Of a DNA stretch of 64,000 nucleotides, positions 19,064 to 27,866 are shown in pieces. Below the pieces are notes generated by a model that ran no database searches, was not told where the DNA came from, and saw only the letters and a list, made by a program, of their open reading frames with translations. The stretch comes from Prescottella sp. R16. Lineage in GTDB: Bacteria; Actinomycetota; Actinomycetes; Mycobacteriales; Mycobacteriaceae. The position numbers and the translations under genes were made by a program. Within the stretch, counting starts at the first letter, position 1; each line of letters starts with the position of its first letter. The stretch covers positions 4,278,001-4,342,000 of the forward strand of contig NZ_CP130943.1 of the NCBI RefSeq assembly GCF_030656875.1. The letters are read 5' to 3'.

Positions 19064-19109
19064 TCGTTTGTCGGGCAGCGACGCGGACCGACTCCAAGAA
19101 AGCAGATCC

Positions 19110-19562
19110 ATGACGGACTCCATGACGAAGTACGACGACGCCGACTGGCACTACGGCGGCATCTTTCCCGAAGACCTGCCGAATGCGGCCGGCGGCACGC
19201 ACATCGGCATGTTCGTCGCGTGGTGCCTACTGAGCGGCTTCGCGGGCGAGGACGTGGAGGACGAACTCGAGCCGCTCGAGTCGCGGGAGACGACGCCCGG
19301 CGCCTACCTGATGGAGGTGCTCGACGAGAAGTTCGTCAGCGACGATCTCACCGCCGACGGCAACGCCTTCGCCGTCGCGTACTACGCCGGTAAGAACGAC
19401 GACTCCCGATACATCGAGGACTACGTCGCCGCGTTCGACACGGACGCGGCAGAGATCTACCGGGTCGAGGACAGCTGGGAGACGTACGACGTGATCGCGG
19501 AGCGGATCGACGCCCGGTTCCGTGACTGGATGGACGCCGGGCGGCCGCGCTTCCTCCCCTGA
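19110..19562 (+). CDS. Conserved small acidic protein of unknown function (DUF7832-like)
   Basis: This 150-aa acidic soluble protein (about one residue in five is Asp or Glu) starts KYDDADWHYGG and continues FPEDLPNAAGGTHIGMF. I associate this pattern with a widespread uncharacterised bacterial family annotated as DUF7832, but that label is from memory and needs a profile search. There is no signal peptide or membrane segment. An AAGAAAG-type ribosome site precedes the ATG at 19110. It follows a terminator and is convergent with RNase HI (4 nt between stops). The function is unknown. Confidence 0.6.
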   Translation: MTDSMTKYDDADWHYGGIFPEDLPNAAGGTHIGMFVAWCLLSGFAGEDVEDELEPLESRETTPGAYLMEVLDEKFVSDDLTADGNAFAVAYYAGKNDDSRYIEDYVAAFDTDAAEIYRVEDSWETYDVIAERIDARFRDWMDAGRPRFLP

Positions 19563-19565
19563 CGG

Positions 19566-20114
19566 TCAGAACAGCGTGAGCAGTGGCTCCGGTTCGCCGG
19601 CGGTCACGGGGGCAGGAGCAGGAGCGGGAGCGGGGGCCGTGTCCGGCCGTGCGAGCCCGCGCCACGGCCGCGCCTGCCCCGGGTCGCTGCGGACGGCCCG
19701 TGCGGCTTCCCCGGCGAGTTGGTCGGCCATCTCGTTGAAGTGGTTGCCGACGTGGCCGCGCACCCACCGGAAGCGGACCGGTCCGGATCGTTCGGTGATG
19801 GCCCGGTCGATGTCCTGCACCAGTTCGAGGTTCTTCACCGCCCCGCCGGACGACGTCTTCCACCCCTTGCGTTTCCAGCCGGGCAGCCATTCCGACGCGC
19901 ATTTGATGGCGTACTGCGAATCCGACTCGATGAGCAGAGGTTCGGGGCCGGGATGCGAGACGATCGCCTCCACCAACGCCCACAGTTCCGCGATCTGGTT
20001 CGTCCCCGACACGTCGCCACCGGATCGACTGCCTCCGTCGTGCGCGACCCACGCCCAGCCGATCGCACCGCCCGGATTCTTCAGACAGGATCCGTCCGTA
20101 CTCACGATGATCAC
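19566..20114 (-). CDS. rnhA: Ribonuclease HI
   Basis: This 182-aa protein is type 1 RNase H, which removes RNA from RNA:DNA hybrids. The four catalytic carboxylates are visible: Asp in STDGSC (near 7), Glu in AELWALVEA (near 44), Asp in IESDSQYA (near 66) and Asp in EMADQLA (near 130). The WVRGHVGN motif with its catalytic histidine is near 118. A proline/alanine-rich tail (repeated PA) extends about 30 residues past the fold. GTG at 20114 is the chosen start; a second GTG at 20105 is possible. It is divergent from the glycosylase gene. Confidence 0.88.
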   Translation of the reverse strand: MIIVSTDGSCLKNPGGAIGWAWVAHDGGSRSGGDVSGTNQIAELWALVEAIVSHPGPEPLLIESDSQYAIKCASEWLPGWKRKGWKTSSGGAVKNLELVQDIDRAITERSGPVRFRWVRGHVGNHFNEMADQLAGEAARAVRSDPGQARPWRGLARPDTAPAPAPAPAPVTAGEPEPLLTLF

Positions 20115-20210
20115 GATTGTGAACAATAGGCGTCTCCGGCCCCCGTGTGCCTTTCGGTAGCGGACGCCACCGAAAAGGCACGCGGGTGCGCAGCGCCTAC
20201 GCTGGCCGAT

Positions 20211-21116
20211 ATGCGGTGCGAGGTGGTCACGGAACGGCCTGTGGACCTGGCGTCGACGTTGTCGCCGTTGCGGCGCGGCCGGTTCGATCCGTGTCATCGG
20301 GTGGAGTCCGACGGCACGGTGTGGCGGGCGTCGTTGCTGCCGTCGGGACCGGTGACGTACCGGTTGCGGCAGCAGGGGCCGTCACGTGTCGACGTGCAGG
20401 TGTGGGGTCCGGGTGCCGACGTGTTCGACGCGTTCCTGCCGGGGCTGCTCGGGGCCCACGACGATGCCGCCGGGTTCACGCCGACGCATCCGAAACTGGT
20501 CGAGGCGCACCGGCGGTTCCCGGATCTGCGAGTCGTGCGGACCGGGCGGGTGTTCGAGGCGCTGGTGCCCGCGATTCTGGAGCAGCGGGTGCACACCGTG
20601 GCGGCGCGGGCGTCGTGGGGCAGGCTCGTCACGGCGTTCGGAACGCCGGCTCCGGGGCCGGCCCCGGAGGGGATGCGGGTGCCGCCGGGTCCGGAGGTGT
20701 GGCGCCGGGTCCCGTCGTGGGAGTTTCACCGCGCGAACGTCGATCCGCGGCGGGCGCGGACGATCGTCGAGTGTGCTCGGGTCGCGGACCGGTTGGAGGC
20801 CGTCGTCGATCTGGGGTCGTCCGACGCGCAGCAGCGGCTGCAGTCCGTGCCGGGGGTGGGGGCGTGGACGGCAGCGGAGGTGGCGCAGCGGGCGCTCGGG
20901 GACGCGGATGCGTTGTCGGTCGGCGATTTCCATCTCGCCGCCACGGTCGGGTGGACGCTGCTCGGACGCCCTCTCGACGACGCCGACATGGTCGAGTACC
21001 TCGCGGATCTGCGCCCGCACCGCTATCGGGCGGTCCGGCTCCTCGAAGTCAGCGGTCAGGCACGGAAACCGAAGTTCGGGCCGCGGACGCCGATCGTCGA
21101 CCACCGGTGGCACTGA
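20211..21116 (+). CDS. AlkA-like DNA-3-methyladenine glycosylase (HhH-GPD)
   Basis: This 301-aa HhH-GPD superfamily base-excision glycosylase has an N-terminal AlkA-like domain at about 1-105. The helix-hairpin-helix follows at about 213-235 (LQSVPGVGAWTAAEVA). The catalytic aspartate is in SVGDFHLA, about 20 residues later, matching the AlkA spacing. The RVFEALVPAILEQRV segment near 120 is the usual first helix of the catalytic core. The ATG at 20211 gives the family length. There is no Ada domain. It is divergent from rnhA by 96 nt. Its likely role is removal of alkylated purines. Confidence 0.8.
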   Translation: MRCEVVTERPVDLASTLSPLRRGRFDPCHRVESDGTVWRASLLPSGPVTYRLRQQGPSRVDVQVWGPGADVFDAFLPGLLGAHDDAAGFTPTHPKLVEAHRRFPDLRVVRTGRVFEALVPAILEQRVHTVAARASWGRLVTAFGTPAPGPAPEGMRVPPGPEVWRRVPSWEFHRANVDPRRARTIVECARVADRLEAVVDLGSSDAQQRLQSVPGVGAWTAAEVAQRALGDADALSVGDFHLAATVGWTLLGRPLDDADMVEYLADLRPHRYRAVRLLEVSGQARKPKFGPRTPIVDHRWH

Positions 21117-21125
21117 GCCCGAGCG

Positions 21126-21923
21126 CTAACCGCCGAGCTTGGTGAAGTCCGGGTAGTTGGAGATCTCCCAGCCACCGTCGACCACGAGGCTGGTCCCGGT
21201 GATGTAGCTCGCGTCGTCGCCGGCCAGGTACAGGCACGGCGCCGCGATCTCGTCCGGACTCGCGGGCCGGCCCATCGGGATGCGCTCGACGAACATGTCC
21301 AGCAGCGGCTGGTAGCCGGTCACCGCGGCCACCAGCGGGGTGTCGACCAGACCGGGCAGCACCGTGTTGACGCGGATCCCGTGGCGCGCCAACTCGACCG
21401 CCGCGTTCTTGCCGAACATCTCGACGCCCGCCTTGCCCGTCGCGTACGGGCTGCCGCCGATGAGCGGCACGTGCCCGTTGAGCGACGCGACGTTGACGAT
21501 GGCGCCGCCGCGCCCGCCCGCCACCATGTGCCGGGCCTCGTGCTTGGTGCACAGGAACACTCCCTTCTGCACGAGGTCGACGGTGAAGTCCCAGTCTGCT
21601 TCCTCGAGGTCGAGGATCTGCCCGCCCTTCTGCGCCCCGGCGACGTTGAACGCCATGTCGAGCCCACCGAAGCGTTCGGTCGCCACCGCGACGGCCGCGG
21701 CGACCTCGTCCTCGTTCGTGACGTCCGCGGGAGCACCGACGAACCTCTCGCCGAGTTCCTTCTCCATCGCGTCGAGCGCATCGGTGGCGACGTCGATCCC
21801 GACGACGGACGCGCCCTCGGCGACCAGTCGTGTCGCGACGGACGCCCCGATGCCCGATGCCGCGCCGGTCACGACCGCGACCCTGCCGCCGAACCGGTTG
21901 CCCACGGATCCACCCTCAGCCAT
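21126..21923 (-). CDS. SDR-family oxidoreductase
   Basis: This 265-aa classical short-chain dehydrogenase has the cofactor motif TGAASGIG at about 18-25, with an Asp at the end of the second strand (GIDVAT) that favours NAD(H). The FNVAG segment replaces NNAG near 93. The catalytic serine is in NVASLN, and YATGK carries Tyr and Lys near 160. The C-terminal GTSLVVDGGW is typical. Its start overlaps the end of the zinc-dehydrogenase gene by 8 nt, so it is the third gene of a coupled operon with the LLM oxidoreductase and MDR. The substrate is unknown. Confidence 0.8.
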   Translation of the reverse strand: MAEGGSVGNRFGGRVAVVTGAASGIGASVATRLVAEGASVVGIDVATDALDAMEKELGERFVGAPADVTNEDEVAAAVAVATERFGGLDMAFNVAGAQKGGQILDLEEADWDFTVDLVQKGVFLCTKHEARHMVAGGRGGAIVNVASLNGHVPLIGGSPYATGKAGVEMFGKNAAVELARHGIRVNTVLPGLVDTPLVAAVTGYQPLLDMFVERIPMGRPASPDEIAAPCLYLAGDDASYITGTSLVVDGGWEISNYPDFTKLGG

Positions 21924-22962
21924 GTCCCACCTCCACGAGTACCTTCATGCGCCGGCCGGCGGACGCCGCCTGCACACCTTCCACCACCACGTCCGCGAGC
22001 GGGACCGATTCGACCCACCCGTCGAGCGGGTACGCCCCGGCCGCCATCCGGTCGATGACGGTGCGGAACTCGTTGCGCGAGTAGGCCAGCGATGCCATCA
22101 GCCGCGCCTCGGTGAACATCAGCAGGTACGTGGCGAGTGGCACCGGCTCCTTGTAGGTGGCGAGCAGGACCACCGACCCGCGGGCCCGCACCGCGCCGAG
22201 CGCGGTCTGCACCGCCGCCGCGACACCGGCGCACTCGAACACCACGTCCGCGCCGACGCCGGCCGTGCGCTCGGCGACGGCCGCCGCGGGATCCTGCACC
22301 GCGGGATCGATCACGTCGAATCCCAATGCCTGCGCGACGGCCCGACGAGTCGGGGACGGCTCGCTGAGCAGGATCCGGTCGACGCCCCCGGCCCGCAGAT
22401 CGAGAGCCGTCGCGATGCCGATCGGACCGGCCCCGAGCACCACCGCGTATGCCCCCGGCCGGACGCCGGACAGTGCGACGGCGTGCAGCGCCACGGCCAG
22501 CGGCTCGACCACCGCGGCCTGACGGAGGCTCACCCCGTCCGGGATCTTGTGCACGTTGCCCGCCGGAACCGCCGTGCGCTCCGACAGCCCGCCGCCGTCC
22601 GCGTCGAGTCCGTGGAACGCGATGACCTGACACAGGTGGTCGTGTCCGGCGGAACACCGCACGCACGTGCCGCACGAGTAGTTCGGCTGGACCACCACGC
22701 GGTCGCCGACGGACAGGTCCTCGACGCCCGCACCGACCTCGCGCACCACCCCGGAGAATTCGTGACCGAGGATCTGCGGCCCACAGGCGCCGGTGAGCGG
22801 ATGCGGGTGCTCGGAGATGCCGAACGAGTGGATCATCCCGAGGTCCGATCCGCAGATTCCGTTGTACGCCACGTCGATCAGGACGTGGCCGTCGCGCAGT
22901 TCCGGCTCCGGCACGTCCTCGACCCGCAGATCGTCGACCCCGTGCAGGACCACTGCCCTCAT
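21916..22962 (-). CDS. Zinc-dependent alcohol dehydrogenase (MDR, butanediol-dehydrogenase-like)
   Basis: This 348-aa medium-chain dehydrogenase has catalytic zinc ligands Cys in GICGSD (near 37) and His-Glu in LGHEFSG (near 66). The structural zinc loop is CGTCVRCSAGHDHLC (near 95-109, four cysteines). The Rossmann motif is GAGPIG (near 178). It resembles 2,3-butanediol and sorbitol dehydrogenases in the GGGLSERTAVPA segment. Its start overlaps the LLM stop by 4 nt (ATGA) and its end overlaps the SDR start by 8 nt, so translation is coupled. It probably oxidises a secondary alcohol. Confidence 0.82.
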   Translation of the reverse strand: MRAVVLHGVDDLRVEDVPEPELRDGHVLIDVAYNGICGSDLGMIHSFGISEHPHPLTGACGPQILGHEFSGVVREVGAGVEDLSVGDRVVVQPNYSCGTCVRCSAGHDHLCQVIAFHGLDADGGGLSERTAVPAGNVHKIPDGVSLRQAAVVEPLAVALHAVALSGVRPGAYAVVLGAGPIGIATALDLRAGGVDRILLSEPSPTRRAVAQALGFDVIDPAVQDPAAAVAERTAGVGADVVFECAGVAAAVQTALGAVRARGSVVLLATYKEPVPLATYLLMFTEARLMASLAYSRNEFRTVIDRMAAGAYPLDGWVESVPLADVVVEGVQAASAGRRMKVLVEVGHG

Positions 22963-24125
22963 CCCTTGGCCGCCAGTTCGTCCTCGTACTTGCGCGTCAT
23001 GTGCGCGATCGCCGCGTGCTGCGCCCGGTTGTGGCCGTCACGCACCTTCCCGGCCCGGGCCGCCGCGTCCAGCAACGGCTGCGACTGCCCCTGGAAGTGC
23101 GGTGCCACCTGCTGCGCGATCAGCTCGAACGAACGTCTGGTCGCCGCCGGGGCGGCCCAGTCGGTGCCCATGACAAGCATCGAGCCGAAGCCGCCGGACT
23201 GGTCGACGAGCTTCTGGACCAGTTCGCGCGCCTGCGCGGGGGTGCCGATGATGCCCATGCCCGAATGGTTCATGTACTGGATCATCTGGTCCATGGACGC
23301 CCCACCGGAGCCGAAGTGCGGGAAGGCCGCGACCTTGCCGAAATAGTCGATCCATTCACCGAGACCGAAGCGGACGTCCTGCTGGGCCTGTTCCTCCGTC
23401 TCGGCAATGTGCATGGGGCACACCAGCCGCCACTGGTCGCGGTCGACGGTGGTCCCGAATTCGGCGGCCCGCTCCTCCATGATGCCGAAATGGTGGCCGA
23501 GGGCGTCGAAGCCTTCGGGAGTGAGGGTCGCGCCGATCGACAGCAGGCCCAGACCGTGCTTGCCGGCCAACCGTGGTCCGGTGGGCGAGGCCACGCCGGC
23601 GACGACGATGTCGAAGCACGGGTGCGAGTAGGGCCGCATCTGCAGCTGGGCGTCGACCAGGGTGTGCGTCTGGGTCGTCGCGGTCACCGACTCACCGTTC
23701 AACAGTCGCATCACGATGTCGAGGTTGTCGTCGAGCAGTTCGCGGCACTCGGTGGGGTCGAGGCCGATCATCGCCGAATCGGTGGGCAACGAGCCCGGCC
23801 CGACACCGAGCATGACGCGGCCACGGGTGAGGTGATCGAGCAGCACCATCCGCTCGGCCGCCCACAGCGGGTTGTGATAGCTCAGGGAGGTGACTCCGGT
23901 GCCGAGTTTGATGCGTTTGGTGCGCTCGGCCGCCGCGGCGATGAAGATCTCGGGGCTGCCGATGATCTCGCTGCCCGCCGAGTGGTGTTCACCGATCCAC
24001 ACCTCGTCGAAGTCGAGACGGTCGAGATGCTCCACCAGCTCGAGGTCGCGCTGCAGCGCGACGGTCGGATTCTGCCCTGCTGCATGATGGGGCGCGACGA
24101 ACGCACCGAACCGTAGCCTGCCCAT
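22959..24125 (-). CDS. LLM-class flavin-dependent monooxygenase
   Basis: This 388-aa luciferase-like TIM barrel starts MGRLRFGAFVAPHH. Typical segments include VWIGEHHSAGSEI (near 42-54), LGTGVTSLSYHNP (near 75-87), RVMLGVGPGSLPTD (near 103-116) and the C-terminal MIQYMNHSGMGIIGTP. It resembles limonene / alkanal-type FMN monooxygenases that need a partner reductase. The ATG at 24125 has GAGGAG 7 nt upstream; a much longer open frame to 25379 is antisense shadow. It is the first gene of the LLM-MDR-SDR operon and is divergent from a LuxR regulator. Confidence 0.82.
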   Translation of the reverse strand: MGRLRFGAFVAPHHAAGQNPTVALQRDLELVEHLDRLDFDEVWIGEHHSAGSEIIGSPEIFIAAAAERTKRIKLGTGVTSLSYHNPLWAAERMVLLDHLTRGRVMLGVGPGSLPTDSAMIGLDPTECRELLDDNLDIVMRLLNGESVTATTQTHTLVDAQLQMRPYSHPCFDIVVAGVASPTGPRLAGKHGLGLLSIGATLTPEGFDALGHHFGIMEERAAEFGTTVDRDQWRLVCPMHIAETEEQAQQDVRFGLGEWIDYFGKVAAFPHFGSGGASMDQMIQYMNHSGMGIIGTPAQARELVQKLVDQSGGFGSMLVMGTDWAAPAATRRSFELIAQQVAPHFQGQSQPLLDAAARAGKVRDGHNRAQHAAIAHMTRKYEDELAAKG

Positions 24126-24208
24126 GCGTGTACTCCTCGGGAATTCGCTGAAACGCAGTGGATCCCGACGATAGAATCGGCTCCGCCGAGGCGACAGTGC
24201 ACTTTGGT

Positions 24209-24225
24209 GGACAATTCCTGTGTCC
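24209..24225. promoter_or_regulatory. Candidate LuxR operator
   Basis: GGACA-N7-TGTCC is a perfect 5-bp inverted repeat between the divergent LLM and LuxR genes. It lies 84 nt upstream of the LLM start, and 27 nt upstream of the LuxR ATG chosen at 24252. Confidence 0.35.
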
Positions 24226-24251
24226 CGCTCGGCGTAGACCGTTCGACGCGA

Positions 24252-25043
24252 ATGGGTGGTGAACTGTTGATCGAGTCCTCGTTGCGTACCGCCGACTACG
24301 AGCGAGTGTTCGCGGTCCTCGAGCGGTGCGACGACGTCCGGACGGTGCCGGAGTTCCGCACCCGGATCGTCGGCGCGATGACCGACGTGTTCCCGGTGCG
24401 GGTCGCGACCTGCTTCGTCGGGGACTCGTTCGAGAGCCAGTTCGTCGACCCCGACGCCGCGCTCGCCGGTGCGGCCGGGTGGGAGCGCACACGCGCTGTC
24501 TACCAGCAGGACTGGGCCCGTTTCGACGTCTTCGGGACGCCGGAGGCGCGGCGCCGGCTGGAGGCGACGCGGGTGGCGTCGCTGCGCGACCTGCACGATC
24601 TTCCGGCGGAGTCCGCGACCTACGTCCGCGAGTACCTCGACGTGTGGCGTTCGGTCAACGCGCTGCACCTCGAGCTGCCCGGCCGCGCGCGGGCCCTGGT
24701 CGGCCTGTACGACGTCGACGAGAATGCGCTCGGGCCACGGGATTTCGTGGCACTGCGCCTGCTGGCCCGTCAGCTGTCGGTGCTCACCCGCAGTCTCGTG
24801 AATGCGCCCGGGCGGGACCTGCTCGCGGCACTGACCGACCGTCAACGCGAGGTGGCCCGGCTGGTCGCCGACGGGCTGAGCAACGCCGCGATCGCCCGTC
24901 GGCTCACCCTCACCGAGGACACCGTGAAGAAGTACGTCAGCCGCATCCTGGCGGCGACCGGGTGCGCGTCCCGCACCCAGCTCGCCCTCGACGTCCAACG
25001 CCGGGCCGAGCCGGGTCAGGCCTTCGGACCGCCCGCCACGTAG
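24252..25043 (+). CDS. LuxR-type transcriptional regulator
   Basis: This 263-aa regulator has a C-terminal LuxR/GerE helix-turn-helix at about 190-250: ALTDRQREVARLVADGLSNA, then TEDTVKKYVSRILAATG. The N-terminal 180 residues form an unassigned, GAF-like sensory region rich in Val and Asp. It is not a response regulator (no receiver domain) and not a LAL ATPase (no P-loop). The ATG at 24252 is preferred over the GTG at 24204, although neither has a clear ribosome site. It is divergent from the LLM-MDR-SDR operon, its likely target. Its 3' end overlaps the convergent fabG by 28 nt. Confidence 0.8.
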   Translation: MGGELLIESSLRTADYERVFAVLERCDDVRTVPEFRTRIVGAMTDVFPVRVATCFVGDSFESQFVDPDAALAGAAGWERTRAVYQQDWARFDVFGTPEARRRLEATRVASLRDLHDLPAESATYVREYLDVWRSVNALHLELPGRARALVGLYDVDENALGPRDFVALRLLARQLSVLTRSLVNAPGRDLLAALTDRQREVARLVADGLSNAAIARRLTLTEDTVKKYVSRILAATGCASRTQLALDVQRRAEPGQAFGPPAT

Positions 25044-25777
25044 ATCACCTGACCGGACACGTATCCGGCCCCCTCGCTGACGAGGAACGACACGGTGTGC
25101 GCGATGTCGTCGGGAACCCCGACCCGGCGGACCGGCGTCTCGGCCGCAATGGTCGCCTTGAACTCGTCGAACGACACCCCGAGTCGCTGCGCGGTGGCCT
25201 CGGTCATCTCGGTGGCGATGAAGCCCGGGGCGATCGCGTTGGCGGTGACACCGAACTGTCCGAGTTCGAGAGCGAGGGTCTTGGTCAGGCCCTGCATGCC
25301 GGCCTTCGCGGCGGAGTAGTTGGCCTGGCCACGGTTGCCGAGAGCGGAGATGCTGGACAGGTTGACGATGCGCCCCCACCGGGCGTCGACCATGTGCTTC
25401 TGCACGGCGCGGGTGAGCAGGAACGCGCCGCGCAGGTGCACGTTCATCACGGCGTCCCAGTCGTCGACGCTCATCTTGAACAGCAGGTTGTCGCGGGTGA
25501 TGCCGGCGTTGTTGACGACGACGGTGGGCGGGCCGAGTTCACCGGCGATGCGGTCGACGGCGGTCGCCACGGCGGCCTCGTCGGACACGTCGGCGCCCAC
25601 GGCGAGCGCCTCTCCGCCGGCCGCCCGGATCGCGGATACCGTGTCGGCGCAGGATGATTCGTCGAGGTCGAGGACGGCGACAGCGAACCCGTCGGAGCCG
25701 AGTCGTTTCGCGATCGCCGCCCCGATTCCGCGTGCCGCACCCGAAACCACCGCCACCTGCCGTGTACCGTCCGCCAT
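25016..25777 (-). CDS. fabG: FabG-like 3-oxoacyl reductase (SDR)
   Basis: This 253-aa SDR is very close to FabG in motif detail: SGAARGIG (near 10), NNAGITRDNLLFKM (near 87), [22 protein letters not shown] (about 138-159, Ser-Tyr-Lys triad) and GFIATEMT (near 185). It reduces 3-oxoacyl thioesters with NADPH, or works in reverse in beta-oxidation. The ATG at 25777 has an AAGGGA site; the track-length start at 25816 does not. It is monocistronic or follows the exported protein gene by 57 nt. It is not in a fatty-acid-synthesis cluster, so a catabolic role is likely. Confidence 0.82.
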   Translation of the reverse strand: MADGTRQVAVVSGAARGIGAAIAKRLGSDGFAVAVLDLDESSCADTVSAIRAAGGEALAVGADVSDEAAVATAVDRIAGELGPPTVVVNNAGITRDNLLFKMSVDDWDAVMNVHLRGAFLLTRAVQKHMVDARWGRIVNLSSISALGNRGQANYSAAKAGMQGLTKTLALELGQFGVTANAIAPGFIATEMTEATAQRLGVSFDEFKATIAAETPVRRVGVPDDIAHTVSFLVSEGAGYVSGQVIYVAGGPKA

Positions 25778-25834
25778 TGCCGTCCCTTTCCGTCGTGTAC
25801 TGCCGTCGTCGGTCAAGCTACGCCGAAAGCCCGG

Positions 25835-26284
25835 TCAGGACAGGGAGACCGGCACGATGTTCGCCTCGATCCGGTGGATCGCACCGTCGACGAGGTCGAA
25901 CGTCTCGACGATCTCGACGGTCATGAGGCGCTGTTCCCCGACCCCGGAATCGAGCAGGTAGCGGGTGTGCACGGTGTCACCGGACTCGGTCATGGTCAGG
26001 TCGCGCACACCCTGGACGACGCGGTACTGGATGCCGTGGTTCAGGTCGTCGGTGAGCTGGCGGCCGTTGAACCCGGTCTGCAGGCCGACCTCGACGCGGG
26101 TGGCGTCCGGTGTGAACCGCACCGCGGACGCGTCGTGGCTGACGAGGGCGTCGATGTAGGCGCGGGCCGCGGCCTGGTTCGGGGTGTCGGCGGGGTTCGG
26201 TGCGGCCGTGGCCACAGCGGGGGCGGCGACGGCGACGGCCGATACGGCCAGCACGGACAGGGCGGCGGTCTTGGCGATACGCAT
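25835..26284 (-). CDS. Exported small protein, NTF2-like
   Basis: This 149-aa protein has a clear Sec signal peptide: basic MRIAKT, an alanine/valine core to about residue 25, and an AxA-type cleavage site (ATAAP, about 25-29). The mature part begins NPADTPNQAAARAYIDAL and then has an NTF2-like alternation of strands (RYLLDSGVG, RLMTVEIVETFDLVDGAIHRIEA). There is no lipobox. It is divergent from the aldehyde dehydrogenase gene and upstream of fabG. The function is unknown; the fold assignment is by pattern only. Confidence 0.6.
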   Translation of the reverse strand: MRIAKTAALSVLAVSAVAVAAPAVATAAPNPADTPNQAAARAYIDALVSHDASAVRFTPDATRVEVGLQTGFNGRQLTDDLNHGIQYRVVQGVRDLTMTESGDTVHTRYLLDSGVGEQRLMTVEIVETFDLVDGAIHRIEANIVPVSLS

Positions 26285-26411
26285 GACGCATCCTAACTGG
26301 AACACGTTCTCGTCGGCCGGTTTTTCCGACATTCCCGGTCAACGAGACGGGAAGTGTTACTGCCGCCACAGCTCGTTAACTTCGTGACATCGGCAACGAC
26401 AGGAGTTACCC

Positions 26412-27857
26412 ATGAGCGAGACGGTCATCGTCACCACCCCGATCGCGGAACTGCCCCGAATCCTCGAAGCGCAGAAACGCGCGGCTGTGGAACAGGGTCC
26501 GGCGTCGGCGGAGGTACGACGCGACCGTCTGCAGCGGATGATCGATCTCCTGGTGCGCCACCACAAGTCTCTGACCGAGGCGATCGACGCCGACTTCGAC
26601 GGACGCCTCGCCGCGTACTCGATCATGAACGACATCCTGGGGTCGCTCACGTCGCTCAAGCACACCCGTGATGCGTTCGAGTCGTGGATGGGCGACGACG
26701 AGCGGCCCGCGTTCGCGCCGTACGACCAGTTGGGGGCCAAGGCGTACGTGCAGTACCAGGCCAAGGGATCGGTCGGCATCATCGGCACGTGGAACGCGCC
26801 GCTGTTCACGCTGCTGAGCCCGCTCGCGTGCGCGCTGGGCGCCGGCAACCGGGCGATCCTCAAGCCCTCGGAGATCGTTCCGCGGACCGCGCAGGTCCTG
26901 GCGGACGCCGTCGCCGACGCCTTCGATCCGACCGAGGTCGCCGTCGTCACGGGCGGACCCGATCTGGCGGACACGTTCACATCGCTGCCGTTCGATCACC
27001 TGGTGTTCACGGGCAGCACCGAGGTCGGCAAGCTGGTCATGACCAATGCCGCCAAGAATCTCGTTCCCGTCACCCTCGAACTGGGCGGCAAGTCGCCGAC
27101 GGTCGTGGGCCGCAGCGCCGACCTCGACGCCGCAGCGAACAAGATCGCAATCGCGAAGGCCAGCAACGCGGGTCAGCTGTGCGTCTCCCCCGACGTCGTG
27201 TACGTGCCGCGGGAACACCTCGACACGTTCGTCGAGGCGCTCGAGAAGTCGTATGCGTCGCTGCTGCCGACGGTCACCGACAACCCGGATGTCGTTGCCA
27301 TCGTGAGCGATCGACACCTGGCCCGGGTCGAGGGACTCGTGGCCGACGCCCGTGAACACGGCGCCCTCATCGTCGCCACCCCGGTCGACGAGTCTCCCCG
27401 CGTCGACGGTGACCGCAAGCGGCCGCTGCGCCTGGTGATCTCGCCGCCGGAGGAGTCGAAGATCATGCAGGAGGAGATCTTCGGTCCCGCAGTGATCCTG
27501 CTGCCGTACGACCAGACCGAGGACGTCGTCGCGGACATCAACCGCCGTCCGAAGCCGTTGGCCCTCTACTACTTCGGCACCGACCCGGAGGAGCAGCACG
27601 CGGTCCTGTCGCGGACCAGTTCCGGCGGCGTCACCGTCAACGACGTCATGATGCATCCCGGCATGACCGACGCGCCGTTCGGTGGCGTCGGAGCCTCCGG
27701 CATGGGGCACTACCACGGCCGCGAGGGTTTCCTCGAGTTCAGCCATGCAAGAACGGTTTTCGAGGCACCCGAGCACGATCTGCGCGGCGAATGGGGGACC
27801 CTGCCGCCGCACGGCGAGGGCTTCCTCGAAGCCATGCAGGCTCAGGTCACCCCGTAG
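26412..27857 (+). CDS. Coniferyl-aldehyde-type aldehyde dehydrogenase
   Basis: This 481-aa NAD(P)-dependent aldehyde dehydrogenase lacks a transmembrane tail. The catalytic Glu is in TLELGGKSP (near 222) and the catalytic Cys in GQLCVSPD (near 256); the cofactor loop FTGSTEVGK is near 200. The N-terminal LQRMIDLL-N-EAIDADF layout and the GRAAYSIMND-like segment are typical of the CALDH / FALDH subgroup that oxidises aromatic and fatty aldehydes. AGGAG precedes the ATG. It is followed after 9 nt by a SnoaL-like gene and forms a three-gene run with two SnoaL proteins. Confidence 0.85.
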   Translation: MSETVIVTTPIAELPRILEAQKRAAVEQGPASAEVRRDRLQRMIDLLVRHHKSLTEAIDADFDGRLAAYSIMNDILGSLTSLKHTRDAFESWMGDDERPAFAPYDQLGAKAYVQYQAKGSVGIIGTWNAPLFTLLSPLACALGAGNRAILKPSEIVPRTAQVLADAVADAFDPTEVAVVTGGPDLADTFTSLPFDHLVFTGSTEVGKLVMTNAAKNLVPVTLELGGKSPTVVGRSADLDAAANKIAIAKASNAGQLCVSPDVVYVPREHLDTFVEALEKSYASLLPTVTDNPDVVAIVSDRHLARVEGLVADAREHGALIVATPVDESPRVDGDRKRPLRLVISPPEESKIMQEEIFGPAVILLPYDQTEDVVADINRRPKPLALYYFGTDPEEQHAVLSRTSSGGVTVNDVMMHPGMTDAPFGGVGASGMGHYHGREGFLEFSHARTVFEAPEHDLRGEWGTLPPHGEGFLEAMQAQVTP

Positions 27858-27866
27858 TCTGCGCCC

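Noticed and set aside
20147..20181. Hairpin between rnhA and the glycosylase gene
   Set aside because: A 12-bp stem with one bulged A lies between divergent starts and has no U-tract or known RNA motif, so no function can be supported.
24204..24251. GTG at 24204 as the start of the LuxR gene
   Set aside because: There is no ribosome site, and it would place the GGACA-N7-TGTCC inverted repeat inside the coding sequence. The ATG at 24252 is preferred, with some doubt.
22959..25379. LLM oxidoreductase read as an 806-aa protein
   Set aside because: The extra 418 N-terminal residues are antisense to the LuxR and overlap the fabG region. The ATG at 24125 has GAGGAG and gives the family length.
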